NCBI GenBank assembly: GCA_003118195.1
Contig: BEXV01000149.1
Span: 349,042 to 364,784, forward strand
Source of the DNA: Hemicentrotus pulcherrimus
Lineage: Eukaryota; Echinodermata; Echinoidea; Camarodonta; Strongylocentrotidae
Direction: 5' to 3'
DNA: 15,743 nucleotides
Positions 9,501 through 15,743 of the stretch are shown here, in pieces; positions within the stretch are counted from its first letter, which is position 1; the number at the start of each line of letters is the position of its first letter. Made by a program: the position numbers and the translations under genes. The notes beneath the pieces were generated by a model. The model searched no databases and was not told the origin of the DNA. It worked only from the letters and a program-made list of their open reading frames with translations.

Positions 9501-12500
9501 TCTTTCATGTACTCATAAGCCACTTCGGAGAAAGCACTTGTTCAAATGATCCCCAAATATCTACAGCTTTTTTTACACATGGGGACGTCCCACTTTGTGC
9601 ATCTTAGAATAAACATGGCCAAAGTGATGGAGGTGCTTCATGAATACCTTTGTTTACCCTCTTGAAAAGAATACTTCCACCTGCGTATCACAGAATGTAC
9701 CGCCAGAGCATAAATGAATAATGAATACAAAACTTCCATGAACACGCATCGAGCAGTTGTCTTGATGGTTTTTACATTTTGGGAAAAATGACCTTCATCT
9801 GCCCATGTGCAGATACAGTCAAACCTGTCTATAGCGACCAGGGAAACACAAAAAGTGGTCTTTGTAGACAGGTTCCTTCAGTTCATGTTTCAATGAGAAA
9901 CCATTTTCAAGGGAAACAAAAAATGTGGTCTTTGTCAGGTGGTCACTAAAGCGGCTTTGACTGTAGTACAGTCAAACCTGTCTATAGCAGCCACCCAAGG
10001 GAAACACAAAAAGTGGCCTTTGTAGACACGTGGTCTTTGTAGACAGGTTCCTTTAGTACATGATTCAATGAGAAACCATTTTCAAGGGAAACAACAATTG
10101 TGGCCTTTGTAGACAGGTGGTCTTTGTAGACAGGTGGTCACTAAAGCAGGTTTGACTGTATCTCCGAAGTGGCTTACTGCCAAAGCCGTCTTTCCCAGAA
10201 CTCTGACTTACACTACGGGCCTGGCTTGAGACGTGCCCTCCTCCTTGTTGTCCCTCTCCTGGTGCCTGAGCTTGAGGATCTCGCTGTAGTTGAAGTGCTG
10301 GAGCTTGTTCCAGAAGTTCTCCATGGTGGTGGGCTTGTACTGCTCCTTCACCTTCAGGGCTCGCTTGATCTGGTCCTGGACGACCGTCATCACCTTGGAA
10401 AGGTAATAAGAAGAAGAAGAAGAATAATAGGCATTTCTATAGCGCCATCTATCTAGAAATTCTATTCCGAGGAGCATTTATTATTACCCAGGCTTTAGCC
10501 TAGCTGCCATTACAGCACTCTAGCATTTCAAGGAAATAATTCCTGCCAGGTACCCATTTACCTCACCTGCGTAAGTGTGGCAATTGAAGATTACTGCCTT
10601 GCCAAGGACATTAGTATCGAATCGGGGATCGAACCACGACCTTTGAATTTTAAGTTGAGTGTTTAAACCACTCGACTACGACACTTCTACAAGGAGAGAT
10701 GCACATATTGATTCAACTGGAGTTATTGGTAATATGGGCAGCAGTATTACTGTAGATAGAGCTATTGATGGAAATGAGAGTATTTGGGGGAATGGCAGTA
10801 CAGGTACTACTCATGGTCTAAAGAAGTCTAGAGGATACTTCACCAGGCAGTGGATCACATGGTTCATGGTTCAAGTCCCGCCAAGGCACTAATGTCCTTT
10901 GGCAAAATATCAATCTACATTTGACACACTCTTCACCCAGGTAAAGTAAATGGGTGCCTGGTAGGAATCAGCTCTTTGAATGTTTAAGCGTCTTAGGGCA
11001 GCTGGGCTACAACCAAGGTAATAATCCTACTTTGCAGGCACATTGGGCATCCCCCGGCCGGATGGATAAGGTAGTTGAAAACTAAAATTGCGTTGGATAC
11101 CAACGTTTTAAGCAAGTGTTGATGACTCTCTTACCTTTGGGAAATCTTCCAGGGAGGCTCTCATCTCTCTCCATGTCTTGTTGAAGAGCTTGATGCACTG
11201 ACAGAAGAACTCCTCAAAGGAATTATCGCAGGAGAAGAACATTGGATAGTACTCGGCTCCAGTCTCATTGGCTGTTTTTAACAAAAATACAATGAAATAA
11301 TTATCTAGCTATCGGCTGAAGTGAGGTGGATTTTTTTTCTTCTCGTTAGCATTTAGCCTTAAAGATAAAGTTGAGCTCCGGTCATGCGATTTTAATAGTG
11401 AAAGAATTAGTGCTGTCATCGAGAAAAAAAATCTTTGTCGACATGTCGTCTTGAATTTTAGCCGACAACGACACATTGTCGACAGATGGTTGGAAGAATG
11501 CAATCCTTCCAACACCGGCGTGCATGCCAACAATTGTTCGTGAATGATTTTTATTTGCTGCAGCCGTAAGTAAGATGACCGATTTCGAGTTTGTGTTCAC
11601 TTTGAAATACAAATTACACAAAACCAAAGTGTTTTGTTATAAAAAACAGTGTTGTTTGTAAAATGATTCAAAGTGCGTGTAAAGCCTATAAATGGGTTGA
11701 TTCTTGTCGACAATATACTATCCCTGTCGACATGTCGCCTTCCCGTAAAAATGCACTTTTATCGACAAGGTTGTCGACAGAAGGCTTGTCGATGACAGCA
11801 CTAGAAAGAATTGGTGTGGAATTGATCAGAAAAGATTGATTATCTAGCATATAAGTATTGGTATGTACTGCAAGGTTCTGGAATCGTCAAAATGATAAGA
11901 AATTTGGTCCAGTCTTGGTAAAGTTACAAGCACTGTACACAGAAATATGTATATGGGACTATACACGATCATGTGGCATAAAAATCTGTCCCGACTTTTA
12001 TGCTGTTACATGCCATTATTAAAATATGAAGGCATTTGAAGAGCCATGCTTTTCAGGAACATGTTTTATCTGATGTTCTTCCACACTTGCATAAAAACTA
12101 ATGATAAAGTTCAAGAATTATTTTTCACCTCTTCCAAGAACTCAACCTTCTCTGTAACTCTGCAAAGGTGTTATGTTGATGTTACAGTCAAACCTGCTTT
12201 AGTGTCCACCTGTCTACAAAGACCACATTTTTTCTTTCCCCTGAAAATTGTTTCTCATTGAAACATGTACTAAAGGAACCTGTCTACAAAGACAACTTTT
12301 TGTGTTTCCCTTGAGTGGTTGCTACAGACAGGAAAGACTGTATCTAATAAAGCATGGGGGATTCTCCCCACCACTGAAGGGTACTGCAGTACATGGGGTG
12401 GATTCTGCCCCCTGGACCCTTTAGTGTTAATCAGATAGCCCCACTTATACAAATTCCAACCATAACTTTGAACCTGTTACAATTATTTCAGGACTTACGT

Positions 12501-13622
12501 GATTCTCCAACTCTGAGGATCTCACAAAGCATTTTAGTAAGAGCGATGCTGGATCTGGCAAAGGGGCATTCATGCTCATCAGCTCGAGAACAGTTCTCCA
12601 ACACAACCTGAAATAGAATTTAAAATTTGATATGAAAATTAAAAGATGGCTTGGCACCAAATTGGTCAACATCAATTTAAATTTGCCACTCTACATCTCT
12701 GCACCCAAGTGTAGCAAATAAGTGTCTGGTATAAAGATATTCCTTGAATGCTGTAAGCACAAAATCAGAACCAATACTAAACCCACTGTAATGTTGCAAC
12801 TGCATTGAGCACTCTGATATACAAGAAGTCAAAATTAGCATCCCTATTATAAACAAAAACACATCTTTACATCTTTGAATCACTGATTCTTACCCTTGTG
12901 TAGTCCTCATTGTGGACATTTGCGAAGTGAGTGGTGCACTCAAGGGCTAGTAGACCTGGAGGGACTTCCATGAAGTCCTTGATAGGGTGTTCAGCATTCT
13001 GAAGAGAGAAACATAAAATACCTGTTACTTATTCCAATGCTCATGAAAGAACTCACTGACAAACTTCATTTTGAGTCAAGAATTTCACCACATGTTTGTG
13101 TTTTTCCGTTGTCCGAAAGAACATATAAGGATATATCATCATGCAAAAATGTTGACACATGTGTTAAAGTAAATACAAAACCCTATATAACATGTTAATA
13201 CACATAGCAATTCATACATACTGAAAGGTTTGTATGTATTATACCAGAAAAGACATTTCAGACAAAACAGGACTTGAGTCCAACAGTTGTATACACAATT
13301 CCATAAGGAAAATTGTATCTTGAATAGCAAATGTACTCTAAGGCCTTACCTGAAAGCCAAGTCTCTTGTAATCATTAGCAGGACCCCTTGTTGAGTCCAT
13401 ATCATGACCAAAGGCGTGTGATCTGAGCTCCTCAATGAATTCTTTGTGTTTCTGTTAAAGAAAATTCAAGATTGGTTTCATATTAATCACGAACACAGAC
13501 TGAGAAGAGGGAGACATGCATGGATATGTAGAAATAAAGAGAGGTGTATTACAGATAAGATGCAGTATGGCAAAGAGGAATCCACTTGTAAACTTAGAGG
13601 GGAAGAGGAGATAACAGATGAG

Positions 13623-13661
<39 letters not shown>

Positions 13662-15574
13662 AGAGACAAATACAGAGACAGAAATAGACATACAGACAGA
13701 CATGGAGAAAGGGGGGAGGGGAAAAGTGAGATATTAAGGACGGACATCCGTAATGCAAATATCGGAATAAAGAAAGAAAGAAAAAGAATGATCCTAGAAC
13801 AAAAGAACAAAGTTGTACAGAAAGGGGTCCTAGGACAGAGAAAATGAAACTGAAAAGAGATATATAAACAAATGCAGAAAAAAGGACAAACAAACAAGAA
13901 ATAGACAAAAACAAGGTGAGTCAAAGAAGCAGACACACCATTAACATGAAAATAGTATACAAATCCAGAGAAAGAAAGAGAGAAAGAAAATATTGTTGCA
14001 ACTATCCTCATTCACATCCACACTATAATGTGATGTGAATGTTACCAAGAAGGTCACCCCAAAGTATATAGACTTTTAATAGAACTCTCATATCTTAAGG
14101 ATGTTGCTTACAACACTACTTGTGTCAATCGGGGTCATCCTGCGTTTCTCCAAAAGGTTAAAGGTCAGCTGCTGGAAGACGTAAAGCTGGTGCGTCATCT
14201 CTGTTCCAATGTTCTGAGAGCGGATGATTTTCTAAGACAAAATACGAAACAAAATATCTTCTTTAACAACAGAAATGCCATAAGGAAGAGGAAGAGAGTG
14301 GAGAAAGAATTGGAACACAAATTCCAACAGAAATTCAAATGGAAATATTAATTCAATACTATGTAATATATAGATTTTAAAAAATTAACATTAGTGAATT
14401 TCAACAAAAAAACACAAGTATATATTCTGCATATGGGTCAAGTGGACAGCAAGCACAGCTGTCCTTGCTGTGAATGAATATTGTACGAGAAGGCTATAAC
14501 ATCCAACACGCTGAAAATCTGTCTATACATGTAACTCTATGACAGTTAATGAATCAAAGACATACTATTTACCAGTATAGCTGGGTATGCACTTCATTTT
14601 GTACACTTCAAAGGAATAAGAGAAGAGGGATCACAACATAGGTAACATAAACAATGTCTCACCTCCATTATGACGACACGTATGTTTCTTGCTGAAAGGG
14701 CTTCTTCAAATCTCTGTATCAGAAAGCAAATTATTTAATTACATGTGATTAGTTTTTTCATTTTAAAACAAGTGGTCTGAAAGAATATTTAAACAGTTTT
14801 ATTTCAAAGTCATTTCCTTTATTAGAGGATAAATATTGTAAAACGATTCCAATTTTAACATATAATGGTTCGAAACAATTTGCCTGAAGTCTGTGTTTGG
14901 GATTTGTTTTTTAAAAATTATAAAGGTGAATTTATATACAGTCTGCTTGCAGTCACTCTGTGTAAATGATAGGCGCTGATGTCTTTCTGTCTCCAAACAC
15001 ACAGTACCATGTTACATGCACAAGCGCAAAATCTGATTAACACTTCTAACACAAATGAAAGGCATGTGGTTCCATAACCATAATAAGAATATACATGTAC
15101 GTAGAGCAAAGCATAGCTAAGAATAAATCTGAATATATCTCATTGAAAAAGTGGTTGATTTTGAAAGACAAGTGTCAGGTCAGGTCATGTTCTTCCTGCT
15201 ACTGGTAACCATGTAAACCAGGGTGGTGTTTCACAAAACTTGTCATCAGTGCATATGCCAGTTTTTGTTATAAGCTACTGAAATCCTTGCTTCTGATTGG
15301 TTATCAGCAGATTTGTCACCGATGTTTGTCTTTTGTCATTGAAAGAATGCTTTGTGGAAGGTCCCAGGACTACCAGCTCAAGGCCGAGTTGCTCTATGTT
15401 GAAGTTCAGCCTCTGGGTCTCCAACAAACATTTACATAAGATTGCTAAAAAAGATTGTACATGAGAACTGATTGTTTGGTTTCTTGTGTACTGACCTTTT
15501 TCCTATCCTCTGGAGCTTTAAGACAGAGAGCATTCATTAGGGCAAGACAGTTCTGCTGGATACCAGGGTTTTGA
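6329..15574 (-). CDS. elmo: ELMO / CED-12 family engulfment and cell motility protein, C-terminal two-thirds, 13 exons
   Basis: ELMO proteins are cytoplasmic scaffolds that bind DOCK180-type exchange factors and act with them on Rac, driving engulfment of dying cells and cell migration. Thirteen minus-strand exons total 1450 nt and join in one frame into 482 residues plus TAA. They align without large gaps to vertebrate ELMO1 (727 residues, compared from memory) from about its residue 240 to its end. In residues of this fragment: ARM-like helices about 1-50, ELMO domain about 55-225, helical linker about 230-310, PH domain about 310-430, proline-rich tail 458-482. The signature LGFQ...P..DF of ELMO domains is present at the exon 4/5 junction. 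The residue after DF is Met, where ELMOD GAPs carry Arg, so this is a scaffold ELMO rather than an ELMOD GAP. It resembles ELMO1/2 generally; no vertebrate paralogue can be assigned. The start codon and N-terminus are outside the window. The family call is very secure; exact splice edges are inferred from frame and consensus. Confidence 0.97.
6805..7030 (+). mobile_element. tRNA-derived SINE (plus strand), in ELMO intron 12
   Basis: A tRNA-like head around 6805-6860 ends in a B box GGTTCAATCCC (6850-6860). It is followed by the body motif tgtccttaagcaaggcactt, a cacccag and aatgggtac segment shared in style with the SINEs at 10401 and 10841. The 3' edge is unclear and seems to run into a degenerate GAT repeat (about 7003-7090). 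Confidence 0.7.
7165..7376 (-). mobile_element. tRNA-derived SINE, family B, second copy, in ELMO intron 12
   Basis: On the minus strand: head with TGGCTCTGTAGTAGAGC (RC of 7347-7363, A box) and an intact B box GGGTTCGAAAC (RC of 7311-7321). The body ends with CTTAGCAGTCGGGTAAAACA. It aligns along its full length with 4673-4888, sharing for example agtaaacaaccaggg and aagtcctctc on the plus strand. Confidence 0.85.
7424..7501 (-). CDS. elmo: ELMO exon 12 (PH domain, penultimate coding exon)
   Basis: 78 nt, phase 0 at both ends, 26 residues. [17 protein letters not shown] matches ELMO1 LAFSILYDSNCQLNFIA. The acceptor ends cctttgcag and the donor is GTAAGT. Confidence 0.95.
7531..7840. repeat. 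310-bp dispersed repeat, copy A (ELMO intron 11)
   Basis: It aligns directly with 11855-12168, with long shared blocks (tactgcaaggttctggaatc, ccatgcttttcagga, gaactcaaccttctct). Divergence is moderate, with small indels. There are no terminal inverted repeats or tRNA boxes, so the class is unknown. Confidence 0.85.
7929..7993 (-). CDS. elmo: ELMO exon 11 (PH domain strand)
   Basis: 65 nt: two bases plus 21 codons. It encodes [20 protein letters not shown], matching ELMO1 [20 protein letters not shown]. The acceptor is a long T-rich tract ending cttcag and the donor is GTAAGT. It is too short to appear as an isolated open frame. Confidence 0.95.
7994..8572. other. ELMO intron 10, no element recognised
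   Basis: This AT-rich intron has no repeat shared with the rest of the window and no open frame of interest. Confidence 0.6.
8573..8677 (-). CDS. elmo: ELMO exon 10 (PH domain core)
   Basis: 105 nt: two bases, 34 codons, one base. It encodes [20 protein letters not shown], nearly identical to ELMO1 [20 protein letters not shown], followed by a proline- and serine-containing loop. The final A joins TT of exon 11 to make Ile. The acceptor ends tgtctctag and the donor is GTAAGT. Confidence 0.97.
8834..8852 (-). other. G-rich run in ELMO intron 9
   Basis: The minus strand has G5-A-G5-TA-G4, closely like the core of the run at 5110-5138. There are only three runs of three or more G, so it is a weaker quadruplex candidate. 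Confidence 0.5.
8977..9092 (-). CDS. elmo: ELMO exon 9 (linker helix entering the PH domain)
   Basis: 116 nt: one base, 38 codons, one base. It contains [23 protein letters not shown], the counterpart of ELMO1 IQPEILELIKQQRLNRLVEG. Two AG acceptors lie two bases apart (ctcag and agag). Only the upstream one closes the Val codon and keeps the frame. The last base G joins AT of exon 10 to make Asp. The donor is GTAAGA. Confidence 0.97.
9279..9304 (+). repeat. Short degenerate telomere-like TTAGGR repeat
   Basis: Four consecutive units alternate between ttagga and ttaggg in ELMO intron 8. It is too short and imperfect to be a former telomere and is most likely simple-sequence DNA. Confidence 0.6.
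9814..9965. mobile_element. CAGTCAAACC-ended MITE, unit 1
   Basis: 152 bp starting tacagtcaaacctg and ending tttgactgta. TA at both ends next to CAGTC suits a Tc1/mariner-like element with TA target sites. Internal words gtggtctttgtagacaggt and aaccattttcaagggaaaca are shared with units 2 and 3. It is non-coding. Confidence 0.85.
9967..10160. mobile_element. CAGTCAAACC-ended MITE, unit 2 (expanded)
   Basis: 194 bp with the same termini as unit 1, which lies one base away in the same orientation. It is longer because the internal word ctttgtagacaggtgg is repeated in both halves. Non-coding. Confidence 0.85.
10212..10393 (-). CDS. elmo: ELMO exon 8 (helical linker before the PH domain)
   Basis: 182 nt: 60 codons plus two bases. 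It opens [13 protein letters not shown] (ELMO1 VMQVVKEQVMRAL) and includes [17 protein letters not shown] (ELMO1 LQNLSYTEILKIRQSER). The last bases GT join A of exon 9 to make Val. The donor is GTAAGT. The acceptor is acctttccaag, with the CTT-repeat tail of a SINE directly upstream as pyrimidine tract. Confidence 0.97.
10401..10685 (-). mobile_element. tRNA-derived SINE ending at the exon 8 splice acceptor
   Basis: Read on the minus strand: A box TAGTCGAGTGG (RC of 10668-10678) and B box GGTTCGATCCC (RC of 10625-10635), both close to the RNA polymerase III consensus. A body with aatgggtacctggcaggaat follows, then the 3' part gcgctatagaaatgcctatt and a CTT/ATT tail (10401-10430). Head and body resemble the SINE at 10841. 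It lies in ELMO intron 7, same orientation as the gene. Confidence 0.9.
10841..11050 (+). mobile_element. tRNA-derived SINE, opposite orientation to the one at 10401
   Basis: B-box-like ggttcaagtcccg (10868-10880), then actaatgtccttt, cacccagg, aaatgggtgcctggtaggaa and the gctgggctacaa segment, collinear with the body of the minus-strand SINE. The head looks shortened and the 3' tail is missing or diverged. The two copies are head to head about 155 bp apart in intron 7. Confidence 0.8.
11135..11271 (-). CDS. elmo: ELMO exon 7 (end of ELMO domain)
   Basis: 137 nt: two bases finishing the Pro codon, then 45 residues containing [20 protein letters not shown] and [12 protein letters not shown]. 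The ELMO1 counterpart is FHPMFFTHDRSFEEFFCICI. The acceptor ends ttaaaaacag and the donor is GTAAGA (phase 0). Confidence 0.97.
11408..11803. mobile_element. hAT-type MITE with 8-bp target-site duplication
   Basis: 396 bp with perfect 15-bp terminal inverted repeats TAGTGCTGTCATCGA. It is flanked by exact 8-bp direct repeats GAAAGAAT (11400-11407 and 11804-11811). An 8-bp target duplication with ends starting TAGTG is the mark of the hAT superfamily. Subterminal zones are rich in TGTCGACA and GACATGTCG words on both sides, likely transposase-binding repeats. No transposase reading frame is present. It lies in ELMO intron 6. Confidence 0.93.
11855..12168. repeat. 310-bp dispersed repeat, copy B (ELMO intron 6)
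   Basis: Same orientation as copy A at 7531-7840 and alignable along its length. It sits between the hAT MITE and the third CAGTCAAACC MITE, so mobile elements fill most of this intron. Confidence 0.85.
12183..12342. mobile_element. CAGTCAAACC-ended MITE, unit 3 (inverted relative to units 1 and 2)
   Basis: 160 bp from tacagtcaaacctg to gactgta. The interior is the reverse complement of unit 1 (tctacaaagaccac, gtttctcattgaaacatgt). One end has decayed (ggaaagactgta). Non-coding. Confidence 0.85.
12499..12607 (-). CDS. elmo: ELMO exon 6 (ELMO domain)
   Basis: 109 nt: 36 codons plus one base (phase 1). It contains [28 protein letters not shown] and RVGES, very close to ELMO1 [20 protein letters not shown] and onward. 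The last base C joins CC of the next exon to make Pro. The acceptor ends ctatttcag and the donor is GTAAGT. Confidence 0.97.
12894..12998 (-). CDS. elmo: ELMO exon 5 (ELMO domain core)
   Basis: 105 nt, phase 0, 35 residues. It contains [17 protein letters not shown], matching ELMO1 NPAMDFTQTPPGMLALD, followed by [12 protein letters not shown]. At the position after DF, ELMOD-family GAPs have a conserved Arg. Here it is Met and in vertebrate ELMO1 it is Thr, so GAP activity is not expected. The donor is GTAAGA. Confidence 0.96.
12999..13349. other. ELMO intron 4, no element recognised
   Basis: This AT-rich intron has no shared repeat or notable structure that I can see. Confidence 0.6.
13350..13451 (-). 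CDS. elmo: ELMO exon 4 (ELMO domain, variable loop)
   Basis: 102 nt, phase 0, 34 residues. It opens with [14 protein letters not shown] and closes with NDYKRLGFQ, the first half of the ELMO-domain signature. The loop between them is shorter than the vertebrate ELMO1 loop. The acceptor ends tttaacag and the donor is GTAAGG. Confidence 0.95.
13500..13990 (+). repeat. Purine-rich tract with (GA)n core and AGAC repeats, in ELMO intron 3
   Basis: The plus strand is almost all A and G over nearly 500 bp. It has a pure (GA)n run at about 13626-13653, a G run 13654-13660 and degenerate AGAC/AGAA repeats. On the mRNA-sense strand this is a long polypyrimidine region. Open frames here on both strands are low-complexity artefacts. 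Confidence 0.85.
14112..14231 (-). CDS. elmo: ELMO exon 3 (start of ELMO domain)
   Basis: 120 nt, phase 0 at both ends, 40 residues including [20 protein letters not shown], which matches ELMO1 EMAHQLYVLQVLTFNLLEDR almost position by position. The acceptor ends gtcttag and the donor is GTAAGC. Confidence 0.96.
14232..14662. other. ELMO intron 2, no element recognised
   Basis: AT-rich with some purine runs. Nothing else is recognised. Confidence 0.6.
14663..14713 (-). CDS. elmo: ELMO exon 2 (micro-exon, ARM region to ELMO domain junction)
   Basis: 51 nt, phase 0 at both ends, 17 residues ([17 protein letters not shown]). The acceptor ends gatacag and the donor is GTGAGA. It matches the ELMO1 region around LAQKQLRSIILTHVI. 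It is too short to show as an open reading frame and was found by continuity between its neighbours. Confidence 0.9.
14714..15225. other. ELMO intron 1 of this window, distal part, no element recognised
   Basis: AT-rich, with one TACATGTAC palindrome near 15093. There is no exon-like sequence between exons 1 and 2 and the protein alignment needs none. Confidence 0.6.
15226..15362. mobile_element. Possible MITE remnant
   Basis: Begins gtgtttcacaaaac and ends in a sequence whose reverse complement reads ccttccacaaagc, with a central cttctgattggttatcagcag. The layout resembles a group of marine-invertebrate MITEs that end in TTTCATAAA-like words around a TGATTGG core, from memory. The inverted-repeat match is weak. 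Confidence 0.3.
15496..15574 (-). CDS. elmo: ELMO exon 1 of this window (ARM-like region)
   Basis: 79 nt. It starts with one base of a split codon, then encodes 26 residues beginning QNPGIQQNC and ending with APEDRKK, matching the ELMO1 stretch INALFLKAPDERRQ. The acceptor is a pyrimidine-rich tract ending tttgaag. The donor is GTCAGT, the weakest donor in the gene. The exon that supplies the first two bases of the split codon is not in the window. Confidence 0.9.
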
Positions 15575-15662
15575 CTTCAAATAAAGGAAAAGAGACAAGG
15601 AATAATAAGACATCTGTTGGGAGGGATTGTTCATGTTGGTAGTAAAACAATGGATTTATTAA

Positions 15663-15743
15663 ATGATGATGATGGTGATGATGGTGATGATGAAGATGAT
15701 GGTGATGATGATGGTGATGATGATGATGATGGTGATGATGATG
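15663..15743 (+). repeat. GAT/GGT trinucleotide microsatellite, running off the window
   Basis: Imperfect (GATGATGGT)n array that continues to the last base. It is upstream of exon 1 of this window, hence intronic. Confidence 0.95.

Larger units (their letters stand above)
9516..10176. repeat. 16-bp perfect inverted repeat bracketing 629 bp
   Basis: TAAGCCACTTCGGAGA at 9516-9531 and its exact reverse complement at 10161-10176. The right copy directly abuts the end of the MITE pair (10160). They may be the ends of a larger element into which, or beside which, the MITEs inserted. Confidence 0.7.

Noticed and set aside
9814..10160. CRISPR-like array, because of repeated words at intervals
   Set aside because: The repeated words are internal parts of MITEs with inverted ends, spacing is irregular, and the genome is eukaryotic.
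10169..10456. 95-residue plus-strand frame rich in Leu and Val
   Set aside because: It is the antisense shadow of ELMO exon 8, whose minus-strand reading matches ELMO1.
10625..10685. Possible functional tRNA gene on the minus strand
   Set aside because: The boxes are good, but the downstream body is a SINE body shared with 10841-11050 and there is no matching acceptor stem.
13446..14011. Open frames of 133 (plus) and 174 or 106 (minus) residues
   Set aside because: They come from the purine-rich simple-sequence tract. The peptides are runs of ER/ERE or SLSLSL without any family features, and they lie in an ELMO intron.

Overview
The window is nuclear DNA from an animal, most likely a marine invertebrate. 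The evidence is AT-rich non-coding sequence, small GT-AG introns (286-1227 bp), tRNA-derived SINEs, several kinds of short inverted-repeat DNA element, frequent TACATGTA-type words and two ambiguous bases (1271, 8931) typical of a draft assembly. The SINE body and tail style fits an echinoderm or another deuterostome or lophotrochozoan. I cannot fix the species from sequence alone.

The only protein-coding gene I can support is on the minus strand: an ELMO (engulfment and cell motility, CED-12 family) homologue. Thirteen consecutive exons (15574 down to 6329) join in frame into 482 residues plus a stop codon. All twelve introns are GT-AG and every split codon closes on the residue expected from vertebrate ELMO1. 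The part present covers the end of the armadillo-like region, the whole ELMO domain, the helical linker, the PH domain and the C-terminal proline-rich DOCK-binding tail. The N-terminal third (Ras-binding-like domain and the first ARM repeats) lies beyond 15743.

Layout: 1-6328 lies downstream of the ELMO stop codon and holds the 3' UTR and/or intergenic DNA. It contains a 300-bp hairpin MITE just after the stop codon, a G-rich stretch on the mRNA-sense strand, a SINE, a 75-bp tandem duplication and a possible LINE tail, with no second gene that I can recognise. From 6329 to 15574 the ELMO exons are separated by introns loaded with mobile elements. These are a hAT-type MITE with an exact 8-bp target duplication, three units of a CAGTCAAACCTG-ended MITE, a head-to-head SINE pair whose minus-strand member ends in the splice-acceptor tract of an exon, a second SINE family, and a 310-bp dispersed repeat present in two introns. 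The window ends in a GAT/GGT microsatellite.

I found no new multi-gene system. The points most worth a second look are the SINE tail used as a polypyrimidine tract, the long hairpin next to the stop codon, and the well-preserved hAT MITE.
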